Assembly: GCF_020509005.1 (NCBI RefSeq)
Contig: NC_063024.1
Coordinates: 1,922,001 to 1,986,000, forward strand
DNA from: Fulvia fulva
Lineage: Eukaryota > Ascomycota > Dothideomycetes > Mycosphaerellales > Mycosphaerellaceae
DNA: 64,000 bases
Reading direction: 5' to 3'
The translations under genes and the position numbers were made by a program. Positions 1-10,544 of this stretch are shown piece after piece. Every line of letters begins with the position of its first letter. The first letter of the stretch is position 1. The notes beneath the pieces are model-generated. The model did no database searches and was not told where the DNA came from. It saw nothing but the letters and a program-made list of their open reading frames with translations.

Positions 1-3000
1 TCTATCGACAGATAACTAAGAGATAATATACGAGATCCGGTATACGAAGGAGTTATAGGAATGGGCTAAAGCTAAATATAAGAGAAGACTTCTCGCTACT
101 AGAAGAAGTTTGCTTTAGCAATACACTAATTTCGTAATGACAGAGGACTAGTCAATAGATAACGCCTAGTAGGAGCTTAGCTCAATTGTAAGGAGGGCTG
201 TTTTAATCTCGCCTTAGTTCTAAGACATCAAGACTAAGGACAGAAAGATCTAGTAACTCTTAGTAGCTCTACTAGACTCGTTTGGCTCAATTCGCGATAC
301 AATTGATGCCTAGGTAAATCTCTTACTATAAGACATTCTTATAATTCTTAGGGAGAAGTAAGAATTAATGATTCATTAAGGGATAGCTATGTTCGCTAAG
401 AAGGGTTTCTAGGGCAAGCTTACGTACTATCTCTATAATAGTGACCATTTTTTAAGCAAGTGCCCACACCTTTCTATAGCTTAGTAGGCTGTTAGGAACA
501 AGGACAAACTAGCTAGGGTTACCTACCCTACTAAGAGATAACCGTTACTATCTCGTAGGAGGTTATTATCACTAAACCTTCGTAATGTCCTTAAGGTAAT
601 AACGGACCTTATAAAGTAGATAAAGGAGAGCCGTAAGCCAAAGGCCTCCTCTAGTAAGCCTATAAGGGCCTATACGACCTAGGAAGACGTATCAGACCCT
701 AAGATACTATTAGAAGATAATGATGTTGATGAGGTTGCCTATTCTACTATAGAAGCCAAAGGTAAGTACCCCTCGTCCGAGTAGTTGCTTGACTCTTATA
801 TATCATTATATATAACTGACCAAGATTCACTATTTAGGACACTAAAGCCTCTTTAAAAGAGGAAGTAGATCAAGGTTAGGGGTGGCTATCTATAAGCTAT
901 ATATATAGGAAGTGTAGTAATAGGTAGTCCTTCTAGAAAGCAAATTGTCTTAGAAAATGTCCTGTTTGTTCCTAGCCTTAGAGTTAGTCTTGTTTCGTAG
1001 AATTAGTTTAGCTAATAGTTTGCTATCTAACTACCTAGTTTCACCCTAAAATCCTTGTCTAGTAAACCCGTTGTCTAGACTAAACTTCGAGGAGGAGTAC
1101 CGTTTATCTACTCGATCTCGGAAATTCTTAAGCTATAGCATACTAGTATACTCTCTTAAGAACGTGACGGTACCGCTATAGCTAACACTAAGTCTGAAGA
1201 TCAGTAGGAGCTATAGTATAGAAGATGTACACACCTTGGCAAGGGACTGCTATAAAACCTATATAGAGTTACTAACAAGAAAGATCCTATTCCTATTCCT
1301 TCTGAACACCAGAATTGTAAGGTCTGCTCCCTTATAAAGATAAGGAAGTTCAAAGGACCTACTATAGAGAGGAAAGGGGAGAGGCTGGCCCTTATCTCTA
1401 TTAACATCTATAGGCCTTTTTAGGGCGCAGTCTCTAGGCTAGGATACAAATATTAGCTTGAGATTATAGACAACTTCTCTAGGAAGAAGTGGGTAATCCC
1501 TTTAAAGGCTAGGAGCGACGCTCCTATAGCCCTATAGGATTAGAAGGTCTAGGCAGAACGGTAGTCAAGGTGCTTTCTATCTACGATCCGTAGTAATAGT
1601 ATAAAGGAAATTCTCGCCTTACTAAAAGAGTAGGAGAAGGAGTTTAGTACTTAGATAGACACAACCAATGCCTATAACTCTCTTTAAAATAGACCTATAG
1701 AAAGGTCAATTTAAGCCTCTAAGAATATAGTCCGGGCTATAATTAAAAGCTCTAGTATACTAGTTAAGTTCTAGCTAAAAGCTTTATAAGTATAGACTAT
1801 AATTAGAAACAGACTGCCTAATAGTCCGATCATTAATAGTATTGCTCTTTTACTAGAAGAAGCCTTTACTAGCTAAGTACCGTTAGTCGACCATTTCCGC
1901 GTCTAGGAATACAAAGCTATAGTCTATATAGACCTAAGAGCCTAACCTTAAGGCTTAAGGAGAGACAAGTTGATAAACCGAGGAAAAGAAGCCGTGTTTA
2001 TAGGCTACTTAGAAAACACTACAAAACAATAGCTGTTCTAGGATCCCGACATAAAAGCTATAAAAGCGTATAGTCACGTCGACTAGTTTAAGAATAAGAA
2101 GGGGGGAGATATAGATCTTAGTATCACCTTTACTAACTAGCCGAGTCGAGCGCTATAGCGCAATCCTGTTAGGAGGAAGCCCTTTAGGGCGAAATTTTCC
2201 GATAGGGGATTATTAGAGACACCGTTACGAAGGCTAGGAGAAAATATTAAGGCGGATTTAACACTGTCGAAGGCCGATAACGGTAGATCTATACAGAACC
2301 TACCTAAGTCATTAACACTATAGCAACCGCTATTTGTACAACTTCCCCCTCCCCTAAAGGACATTAGGGAATACTAGAAGTTTAGAAATTATAGTACTCT
2401 AATAAAAGAAAAAGAAGATGTCGTTCAGTTCGACCTATCTAAACACCTAGCGCCACCTCAGGTTATAGGCAATAAGAGGTCAAGGGGGGACGGAGATAAT
2501 AACTCTAAAGAGTATAAGGCTAAACACTATAAGGCTCTTATCGCCTAGATGTTCTATCTAGACCCTATAATAAGCTAGGTAGAGGAGATTCTGAACGACG
2601 TAGAAGAATATATATTTGCTACTATTAGGCAGGCTATAGCCTATTAGTAGGAAGTGCTAATCCCAAAGTCCTATAAGGTAGCCGTAGGAGACCCCTAATA
2701 GGGATATATATAGAGAGAGGCAATCGAGAACGAACTTATTACCTTAGTAAGCAATAACACCTAGGAAGTAGTTGTACCGCTAAAGGGTACGAATCTAATT
2801 ACTTCTAGGTAGGTCTTTAATGTGAGAAGAATAATTAGTGGAGCTATTAAGAAGTTTAAGGTAAGACTAGTTATAAGAGGGCTTTTATAGAAATATAGGG
2901 TTAACTTCGAAGAGACCTTTATACCTACTATTAGACATAATACTCTCCGAGTATTTATAGCAGTAGTGTGTAAGAGAGATCTCGAGATATACCTAGTAGA

Positions 3001-3876
3001 TATGAATAATGCTTTTACCTAAAGTAGCCTTCTTAAAGACATCTATATAATCCTACCCCTAGGAGTTAAAGCACCTCTAAACATAGTGTTCAAGGTCCTA
3101 CGAAGCCTTTATAGGCTTAAGTAAGCAGCTAGAGACTAGAACAAGCTCTGTGTTACGAAGCTAGAGAAGATTAGATTTACCTAGTCCTAGGTAGATCTAT
3201 GCCTACTTATCTATACGGATAGAGACCTTATAGTCCTTACCTATATAGATGACATACCTATTGTAGCTCCGAAGCTATTAGATATTTAGTGGTTTAAGGC
3301 TAAGCTTAGAAAAGTGTTTAAGATTAAAGATCTTAGTGAACCTACGAAGATCCTTAGAATAAGGATTATAAGAGATAGGTCCTAAGGCACTTTAAAGCTT
3401 AATTAAGGATACTATGTCTACGCTAACTTAGCCAAGATGAACATAGCTAGAGAGAAGGCTACGCCAACCTACTTGCCTATAGAGAGCTACGAGCATTTAG
3501 TACCTACGGTACCTATAGATAAGAGGTGTAACAAACAGGATTACTAGAGCTATAATAGTACCTAGATGTAGCTAATAACAATGACAAGGCTAGACTTAGT
3601 ATTCCCCCTTAGAAGAATTAGCTCTTTTGTTACTAATCCCTCGTAGTAGTATATCAAGGCTTTTAAGAAGCTCTCCCGATACCTACGGTCGTACCTAGAC
3701 CTAGGTCTTATATATAGAAAGGGAGGGGGCAATCTCTAGGGATACTCGGACTCTGACTACGCTATAGACAAAGTGGATAGAGTCTTAATTCTAGGATACG
3801 TAGAGTTTCTTTATAGATTACCTATGTCCTAGATAAGTAGAAAGCAGAAGTCTATTATAATATTAATAATAGAAGC
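1..3876 (+). mobile_element. RIP-degraded Copia retrotransposon, left part
   Basis: Conceptual reading of the + strand follows, with many stops, the same protein as the intact Copia polyprotein at 4178-8809. Examples are the protease region near 775-830, the integrase region near 1200-1750, and the reverse transcriptase from about 2690 into RNase H near 3870. Tryptophan and glutamine codons have become TAG. The changes are C to T at CpA on either strand, while CpG is kept, which is the RIP pattern. No usable ORF remains. The element starts outside the window and is cut at 3876 by a younger Copia; it resumes at 9494. Confidence 0.9.
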
Positions 3877-4112
3877 TGTTGAAACAGGTACGGGTGGATG
3901 GCAGCGGAGTGGAGTAAGAGATCAATCTTCAACTGACTAATAGCACGAGCATGCAGCAATATATCAGGAACCAATATGTTGATTGTGTTAGATGTCTATC
4001 TAAGCTAAAGGGGAGAGAAGGTATCTCCCTACAAGCTGAGTCATTGTGGATGCCTCAGGCTGCCAGATCACTTCCTGATTGTTGACTCCCTTTGAGATGC
4101 TACATCTTAACA
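3877..4112 (-). repeat. 3' LTR of Copia-B
   Basis: 236-bp terminal repeat, identical by eye to 9258-9493. On the + strand it starts TGTTGAAACAGG and ends ATCTTAACA. Confidence 0.95.
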
Positions 4113-4177
4113 CTCCCACTCATCTCGTATGGGAGGTTACAGTCTGCTCACTTCCTGTCAATAGTACTTGGACCTTT

Positions 4178-7100
4178 TTATGACAGGTTCAGCTGGCTTA
4201 CAAACCTCTGGAAGTGTGGACCAGTCTTTGGTTTTGTAAACCCGTCTGCAACCATCTCAGAGGTTGGGGTGTACTCAACAGCAATAAGCCTCCTCCACCA
4301 AAGTTTCCTAACAGCGTTATAGGCAATGTCAATGTGCTTCGACTTGTCATGAACATGTGCATCTTTCACTAGGGTGAGGGCAGCTTGATTGTCACCTCTT
4401 AATTGGACTGGTCTCAAATTTGATACAGTCTCCTGGTTTCCAGTGATTCTTGGTTGATGGGAACAGTCTCCCACTAACTCTGGACAATCCATTTCCCTCA
4501 GCAGTGAAGCTAGGAATTGGGACTGCTTCGCACATGCATTCATAGCCATGTATTCAGCCTCCATTGTGGATGTTGCTACAGACTTTTGCTTCTTGCTCAT
4601 CCAAGAAACTGGTGCCCCACAGAGGAAGAAGACATACCCAAGGATTGAGACTCTGTCTGCTTTGTCCATTGCATAATCAGAATCACAGTATCCAATAAGG
4701 TGTCCTTTTCCAGACTTTGAGAACTGAAGTCCTAGATCAGGGTATGATCTTAGGTACCTAGTGATCTTCTTCAAAGCCTTCATGTGGTAGGTGGATGGGT
4801 CACTCACAAATGAGCTCATCCTTCCTAGGGCAAAAGCAATGTCTGGCCTTGTGATTGTTGCTGGCCACATCCAAGTACCATTAATACTCTGGTACTCTGC
4901 CTTGTCACACCTCTCATCCATGTGGCTTGAAGGTTTGAGGGCCTCATAGCTGTCCATGGGTGAGTGTGTAGGTGCTGCCTTCTCATGGTTCATTCCCATC
5001 TTGGCTAGGCTGTCCCTAACAAAGTGTCCTTGGTCAAGTTTCAGGATTCCTCTCTTCCTGTCCCTTGTGACTCTCATGCCAAGGATCTTTTCAGGTTCAC
5101 CTAGATCTTTGATCTTGAAGATCTTGCCAAGTTCTCTTTTGAACCAGAGAACATCTGTCAACTTTGGTGCAGCAATTGGAATGTCATCCACATGTATAAG
5201 GATTATGATCTCCCTCTTCTTATGGATAAGTAGGCATGGATCCACTTCTGACTGTGTGAATCCAATCTCTCTGAGCTTTGACACACAGAGTTGATTCCAA
5301 TCTCTAGCTGCTTGCTTAAGTCCATACAAGCTTTTGAGGATTTTGAACACCATGTTTGGTGGAAGCTCAACTCCTGGTGGTGGTAACATGAAGATGTCTT
5401 CATGGAGGGTGCTTTCTGTGAATGCATTGTTCACATCCACTTGGTGAAGATGAAGATCCTTCTTACACACAATAGCCATAAACACCCTAAGGGTGTCCTG
5501 TCTTACTGTAGGTGCAAATGTCTCCATAAAGTCAACACCAAACTTCTGTGAGAAGCCCCTTGCAACTAGTCTAGCCTTGAACTTTTCAATAGCTCCACTA
5601 ATGCTTCTCTTAATATCAAAGACCCATCTTGATGTAACCAGATTTGCTCCTTTTGGTGGAACAGAATTTTCCCAGGTGTTGTTACTCTGTAGAGCATCTA
5701 GTTCCTTTTGGATTGCTTCCTTCCAAAGATGTCCCCATTTCTTGTCATTCACAGCATCCTTGTAGGATTTTGGAATTGGGACCTCTTGCTTGTATGCAAT
5801 GGCTTCTACAGTTGCTGCAAAGGCCATTTCCTCAACTTCTTCCAGGAATTCGCTATCCCATGGTATTGAACTGTCCACTGATTGCATGGCTGCAAAGAAA
5901 GCTTGGTGAAAAGCAGCAAGGTTCTCTGAGAGGTCCATTGCTTCTCCCACTTCAGTGGTTAGTTCAGGCTTAGGGACCATGGATCTTGGGGCTTTCTGTT
6001 TCATGTCATAGCCCTCAACATCATAGTCAGCCTTTCTCTTTCCAAGGGATGATTTAGGGACCGTCACTTGTGACCTAGTAACGTCTATTTCCTGGGGATC
6101 TAGAGAGCTTCTCTCAATTGGCTGATCGATTTTCTGAAATTCCCCTACGTTCTCCGGAGGCTGGGGAAGTTGCACAAACAGCTTTCTCGGCTGAGCGACT
6201 TTAGGGCTCTCAATTGGCTGATCTATTTTGGGGGGGCTCTGATGGACGCCTGAATGGTAGGTAGATTGTCCTAAGGATACGTTCTTCCTCGGCCTTCCTA
6301 AGGGCTTCCTAGCTGGTGCACTGCTTGGTAGATTCAACGTTGGAACATTGAGACCTATATCACCTCCAGGCTGGTCCTCAAAGAAGTCTGCATGTGTGTG
6401 TTGTTTAACAGCTCTCATGTCTGGTTCCCAAAAGAGCCAGGCTTTAGCTGTGTTTTCAACATACCCAATAAACACTGCTTCTTTACCCCTATTCATTAGC
6501 TTGTCACTTCTTGCCCATTGAGGTTGGGATCTTGTGTCCATATAGACAACAGCTTTGCATCCCCAAACTTTCAAATGGTTGATGGTCGGTTTGATACCAT
6601 CAAAAGCCTCATCTGGTGAAACCTTGAACCCATCGTAATCTGGGCCATTTGGCAGTTTGTTCCTCATATAAGTTTGGGCCTCTAGTGCTTCAGGCCAAAA
6701 TTCAACCGGCATTTTAGCCTCTTCAAGCATTGCCCTTATAGAGTCCTCTGAGGTTTGTATTGACCTCTCAACTGGTCCATTCTGTAGAGAGTTGTATGCC
6801 TCAGTCGGCTCGAGCCCAATCCCCAAATCCTTCTCCCACTGCTTCACTAATGCAATAAGTTCTTTTGCATTGTCAAGTCTTACTGCTTTCAGCTGCGCTG
6901 ATGATTTCCTCTCTGCTTTGATCTTCCAGTTCTGGAGAGCAACTGGAGCATCTTCTCTTTTCCTAAGAGGAAAGGTCCACTTCTTCCTAGAGAAGTTGTC
7001 AACAATCTCAAGCCAGTATTTGAATCCTAGTCTTGAGATTGGTAGTGGGCCACATATGTCAATAGATACAAGGGCAAGTCTTTCAGGTCTTCTCTCTGTA

Positions 7101-8809
7101 ACTTTGCCTTTGTACTTCTTCATCTTTGCTATTGAGCATACTCTGCACTGGTGAAAGCCATCCTTAGGGATAGGAATGGGTTCTTTCAAGTCTGTTACCT
7201 TGTGAAGATTCTGGAGCAAATTCTTCCCAAAGTGTGCAAATCTTCTATGCCAAAGCTCCCACTGCTTCAGGTCGGTCTCTGATTGAGCAGTCACAAAGGC
7301 ATTCTCCATTGGTGGTGCACATGATGAGTAATGTGCCCGTTCTTGTAGGAGAGGAGAAATCTCATCAATGAATGGAACCCCCCCAAGGAGCTTTGTCTGG
7401 ACAACAGTCTCACCAGAGGGGGAAACAAGAGAAAATGATGGAGGTTGCACACCAAACTGCTTGCTAAACTGGTTCCATGAAACCAGGTTCACTCCTAGCT
7501 TGGGTACAAGCAGGACATCTTCCAAAACAACTTTTCTGCCAGCTCTCCCACTCATCTCTGCATTCCCAATATGAGTGGCCAATAAAAACCCACCTCCCAC
7601 TTTGATCCATTTCTTCCTTGTCAAGGGAGTCATAGATCTAAAGAGGCAGCTTTGGTCAGTCATATGGGATGAAGCACAGGAGTCAAGTAACCACTCTGAC
7701 GAGGGGAACTTGCCTTGGACTTCTGCAGTTGAGTGAGCCACTTCATCATACTCATCATCATCAGACATTGTCTCTGGGGATGAGCTGCATGGTGACTCTT
7801 GGGCGGAGAAACCTTTTCCAGTCTTCTTTGCTTTAGAGGTATAAGACTGGGCCTGGTTCTTCTGGAGTGACAGCATGTCAGAGCTGAGTTTCTTCACCAT
7901 TTTCTTAAGTTCTTCCATAGAGGACTTCTCTCTTGGTGTCCTCCTTGAAGTGGGTGGTGGAGTTCTCTTCTTCTTGACATGTGTTGTATTCTGGGAAGAT
8001 GGTGGTTGGGAATGAGATCTAAGGACCTTTCTTGCCTCAGGCAAACTAGGGCAGTCCTTGATCAGATGATCCTTCTCACAGAGAAGGCAGGAGAGTGGTC
8101 TTGCTAGACCTGAGGGCTTGACCCAGGTGGCTGCCATGCCATACTCAGCCTTAGAGGGATCCAACCTGGCTTCTTGAGCTTCAAGGATCTTTAAGGTCCT
8201 TTCATGATCCATCTTTGGCTGAGCCATGATAGTATCCCTGGCTACATGGTAGTCAGGTGGCAGTGAGCTTAAGAGCTGGGTCATCCTCACATCAGCTTTC
8301 CTGTAATGCTGACCCTCTGGGTCAACATCAGCAATCCTTTTTCCAAGAGAAACCAGGTGTGTCCATGCAGATCTGATGGTGAGCTCTTCACTCATCTCAA
8401 AGGTCACAAATTGCTTTGTGAGCTCATGTGCATGGGTTGGTAGCACCTGGCTATACTTGTTCCAGAGATACACCCACTTCTCAGCAGCTCTTCCAGATTC
8501 ACATGAGCCCTCAAGCTCAAATTCATCTTCTTCTGTGATCCTACTAAGGATACTGAAGTTGCATACTGCATTGTGTCTTGTCCATGTTGGCGTATTGAGG
8601 ATCTCTTTGGTTGTAGCCTCTTCTTGGAGTTTCAGAGTCTTGCCCTTGATGTTGTCAAAAGACACTTCCATTAGGTCATCAATTGCAAAGAATGCTGATT
8701 GGCTCTCCATCTTGTATCTCTGAAGGTTGAACCATCTCTTCCAATTGTCCCTCCCAAGAATTGGGATTTTGCCTCCCTTCTCCTCTGTCTTCTCTTGGTA
8801 TGAATCCAT
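4178..8809 (-). CDS. Copia Gag-Pol polyprotein (1543 aa)
   Basis: A single ORF encoding capsid, protease, integrase, reverse transcriptase and RNase H for a Ty1/copia retrotransposon. I chose the ATG at 8809; eight further in-frame codons lie upstream without an ATG. Visible in order: a Gag domain; a zinc knuckle CLLCEKDHLIKDC, with CX2CX3HX4C spacing; protease WLLDSCASSHMTD, where the usual DSG/DTG is DSC; the integrase zinc site (H, H, CRVC); integrase core acidic residues in SIDICG, RLDNAKE and NGPVERS; reverse transcriptase ARLVARGFSQ and HVDD in place of the usual YVDD; RNase H with GYCDSDYA, STMEAEYMA and DNQAAL. Length fits a complete copia polyprotein and no stop or frameshift is present. 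It ends 65 bp before the 3' LTR. Confidence 0.95.
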   Translation of the reverse strand: MDSYQEKTEEKGGKIPILGRDNWKRWFNLQRYKMESQSAFFAIDDLMEVSFDNIKGKTLKLQEEATTKEILNTPTWTRHNAVCNFSILSRITEEDEFELEGSCESGRAAEKWVYLWNKYSQVLPTHAHELTKQFVTFEMSEELTIRSAWTHLVSLGKRIADVDPEGQHYRKADVRMTQLLSSLPPDYHVARDTIMAQPKMDHERTLKILEAQEARLDPSKAEYGMAATWVKPSGLARPLSCLLCEKDHLIKDCPSLPEARKVLRSHSQPPSSQNTTHVKKKRTPPPTSRRTPREKSSMEELKKMVKKLSSDMLSLQKNQAQSYTSKAKKTGKGFSAQESPCSSSPETMSDDDEYDEVAHSTAEVQGKFPSSEWLLDSCASSHMTDQSCLFRSMTPLTRKKWIKVGGGFLLATHIGNAEMSGRAGRKVVLEDVLLVPKLGVNLVSWNQFSKQFGVQPPSFSLVSPSGETVVQTKLLGGVPFIDEISPLLQERAHYSSCAPPMENAFVTAQSETDLKQWELWHRRFAHFGKNLLQNLHKVTDLKEPIPIPKDGFHQCRVCSIAKMKKYKGKVTERRPERLALVSIDICGPLPISRLGFKYWLEIVDNFSRKKWTFPLRKREDAPVALQNWKIKAERKSSAQLKAVRLDNAKELIALVKQWEKDLGIGLEPTEAYNSLQNGPVERSIQTSEDSIRAMLEEAKMPVEFWPEALEAQTYMRNKLPNGPDYDGFKVSPDEAFDGIKPTINHLKVWGCKAVVYMDTRSQPQWARSDKLMNRGKEAVFIGYVENTAKAWLFWEPDMRAVKQHTHADFFEDQPGGDIGLNVPTLNLPSSAPARKPLGRPRKNVSLGQSTYHSGVHQSPPKIDQPIESPKVAQPRKLFVQLPQPPENVGEFQKIDQPIERSSLDPQEIDVTRSQVTVPKSSLGKRKADYDVEGYDMKQKAPRSMVPKPELTTEVGEAMDLSENLAAFHQAFFAAMQSVDSSIPWDSEFLEEVEEMAFAATVEAIAYKQEVPIPKSYKDAVNDKKWGHLWKEAIQKELDALQSNNTWENSVPPKGANLVTSRWVFDIKRSISGAIEKFKARLVARGFSQKFGVDFMETFAPTVRQDTLRVFMAIVCKKDLHLHQVDVNNAFTESTLHEDIFMLPPPGVELPPNMVFKILKSLYGLKQAARDWNQLCVSKLREIGFTQSEVDPCLLIHKKREIIILIHVDDIPIAAPKLTDVLWFKRELGKIFKIKDLGEPEKILGMRVTRDRKRGILKLDQGHFVRDSLAKMGMNHEKAAPTHSPMDSYEALKPSSHMDERCDKAEYQSINGTWMWPATITRPDIAFALGRMSSFVSDPSTYHMKALKKITRYLRSYPDLGLQFSKSGKGHLIGYCDSDYAMDKADRVSILGYVFFLCGAPVSWMSKKQKSVATSTMEAEYMAMNACAKQSQFLASLLREMDCPELVGDCSHQPRITGNQETVSNLRPVQLRGDNQAALTLVKDAHVHDKSKHIDIAYNAVRKLWWRRLIAVEYTPTSEMVADGFTKPKTGPHFQRFVSQLNLS

Positions 8810-9242
8810 AATAAATTGGATGTAATGAAACAAGGTGTGTATGTTCCAAGGTGGTGGCTCAGATCCTGCTGAGGCTTCTGGTGTAGAATGGGAAAGTTCG
8901 TAGGTGTGGATACCAAGGCCTGCTTGGTAAAGTAAAGAAGGAGCGGTGTGAAGTCTCGGGGCTAGGACACAGGTCTGTCTCTCCTAGCAGAGCTTCAAAT
9001 GACTTACTTGAAGTCCTTCTTGATAGTATCTCAATGCAGTTCTGCCTACAGAGTATCTTCAAGGTATTGGCTTTGAGTAAGCCGCACAGAGTCCTTGTCT
9101 GGGTTACCTATCACTTAGTATCGAACTAAGCTCCTTGATAGGATAGACGGGGTAGACTTCTGATTCCCAGATGTTTTCTGCTACGATAGCAAGGGATACA
9201 AGTAACCTGTACTGATATAGGTTGCTCTTATTCCTGCACAAA

Positions 9243-9257
9243 CCCGGGCTCATAACC
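9243..9257 (-). other. Primer-binding site of Copia-B, half-tRNA type
   Basis: Directly internal to the 5' LTR the minus strand reads GGTTATGAGCCCGGG. It is not complementary to a tRNA 3' end (no TGG start). Its complement, CCCGGGCTCATAACC, looks like the anticodon arm of initiator tRNA-Met (GGGCTCATAACCC in yeast). Drosophila copia and yeast Ty5 are primed by a 5' half of initiator tRNA-Met ending in the anticodon loop, so the same priming is inferred here. Confidence 0.7.
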
Positions 9258-9493
9258 TGTTGAAACAGGTACGGGTGGATGGCAGCGGAGTGGAGTAAGA
9301 GATCAATCTTCAACTGACTAATAGCACGAGCATGCAGCAATATATCAGGAACCAATATGTTGATTGTGTTAGATGTCTATCTAAGCTAAAGGGGAGAGAA
9401 GGTATCTCCCTACAAGCTGAGTCATTGTGGATGCCTCAGGCTGCCAGATCACTTCCTGATTGTTGACTCCCTTTGAGATGCTACATCTTAACA
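9258..9493 (-). repeat. 5' LTR of Copia-B
   Basis: 236 bp, identical by eye to 3877-4112. It is the upstream LTR relative to the minus-strand ORF, and the leader between it and the ATG is 448 bp (8810-9257). The flanking GAAGC at 9494-9498 is the target duplication. Confidence 0.95.
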
Positions 9494-9912
9494 GAAGCTA
9501 AGTTTATCGCTATAAACGTAGCCGTAAAGTAGTCACAATTTCTTACTACTATCCTTAGGGGAATAGGGTGCCTAGAACTAGTAGGAAAGAGCTCTTTCTA
9601 GCCGAGTATAAGGGTAAGTAAGGGCACTGTTAACGAGCTAAGGCTAGTCAAGCTTATAGGTAATAACTAAGCCGCTTTAATACTTATTAAAGATGCCTAT
9701 ATATATAAAAGGTCAAAGTATATTAATGTTATATATAACTATATTAGACATCTCTAGTAGTAGAAGAAGATTATAGTAGACTACTACTATATAAAGGACA
9801 TAGCTACTAATAGGTTAATAAAGCCCCTTAATAGCTAGTAGTTCTAAAACTTTGTAAGGTAGCTCTAGCTTATATAAAGGGATTGTAGGAGACTATATAG
9901 CCTAAGTAGGAG
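9494..9912 (+). mobile_element. RIP-degraded Copia retrotransposon, right part
   Basis: Continues the element of 1-3876 after the nested insertion. The sequence just after 9494 aligns with the RNase H segment EAEYMAMNACAKQSQFL of the intact Copia, and the next 350 bp with its C-terminus, all with CpA to TpA changes. It stops at the 3' LTR that begins at 9913. Confidence 0.85.
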
Positions 9913-10058
9913 TGTTAAGAACATATAGGCCGTAGGACAAGTATATAGGTATAGGTGTGTTATATAACTAGATCACGTGACTAGGGTTTGCTAGCCTATA
10001 GGCTAGTAAACATCCGGACACCTAGTATCTACCTACACTAATACCGGCGATACTATAT
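9913..10058 (+). repeat. 3' LTR of the degraded Copia, first segment
   Basis: Starts TGTTAAGAACATATAGG. It is split by the Gypsy element (10059-16197) and the LINE (16210-21502), and its remainder is at 21503-21596. A truncated copy of the same LTR lies at 51311-51526. One CACGTG motif is kept near 9975. Confidence 0.8.
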
Positions 10059-10502
10059 TGTCATGGTCTCCCCACAGAGTGTACAGAAGGTGGGGACAGA
10101 AGAGCCTCAGAGCGCTCAGAAGTCGTCAAGAAGTGACAGTCCAGCTTGGTGTGTGAGCGCCAAGAATCACATGCCCCGCAACATTCACTACGGGACCCAG
10201 CCCTCCAAATTCACCCCTCTACCAAACCTTGAAGCACGTGGAAGACTCGGAACGTAGGGCAGGTTGGAATAAGGTTTTGAGCAAAGCTGCTAAGCGCGGC
10301 TTCGCACGGGTTAGCCCTGTTGATGCGGGGGACACGCACTAGCGAGGGTCGCGTATAAATATCTGGCCTTCCCCAGGCCTCTCTTGCTTTCTTCGTCTTT
10401 TGTTTTGTGTAGCAATCATACCATACCCTTTTGCACCTGCACTTCGCACCTGCATTCTCGCTTTCACCCTTGCATCTCACAGGCCAGGCTCTCGCCCTGA
10501 CA
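10059..10502 (+). repeat. 5' LTR of the Gypsy element
   Basis: 444 bp, TGTCATGG...CCTGACA. It holds a TATA box (TATAAATA at 10354-10361), so transcription probably starts some tens of bases downstream. Confidence 0.95.
10354..10361 (+). promoter_or_regulatory. TATA box of the Gypsy 5' LTR
   Basis: TATAAATA in a GC-rich context inside the LTR. A pyrimidine-rich stretch follows, including GTCTTTTGT at 10395-10403, a likely start region for the element transcript (inference). Confidence 0.6.
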
Positions 10503-10504
10503 TC

Positions 10505-10513
10505 ACAAAAGAC
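10505..10513 (+). other. Possible self-priming site of the Gypsy element
   Basis: ACAAAAGAC lies 3 nt inside the 5' LTR edge and is the exact reverse complement of GTCTTTTGT at 10395-10403, about 40 nt after the TATA box. No TGG typical of a tRNA primer site follows the LTR. Tf1-type elements prime from the folded-back 5' end of their own mRNA, and this arrangement fits that model. A 9-nt match alone is weak evidence. Confidence 0.4.
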
Positions 10514-10544
10514 CAACAAACCGTCAACCACTCGAGTCATCCTC

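Larger units (their letters stand above)
3877..9493 (-). mobile_element. Intact Copia LTR retrotransposon (Copia-B), nested insertion
   Basis: A 5617-bp element inserted in reverse orientation in the RNase H region of an older related Copia. Its two LTRs (3877-4112 and 9258-9493, 236 bp each) start TG, end CA and read as identical. It is flanked by the 5-bp duplication GAAGC (3872-3876 and 9494-9498). It carries one uninterrupted Gag-Pol frame, a primer-binding site next to the 5' LTR and a purine-rich tract (GAGTGGGAG on the minus strand) next to the 3' LTR. Identical LTRs and lack of RIP indicate a young insertion. Whether it still moves cannot be seen from sequence. Confidence 0.95.
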
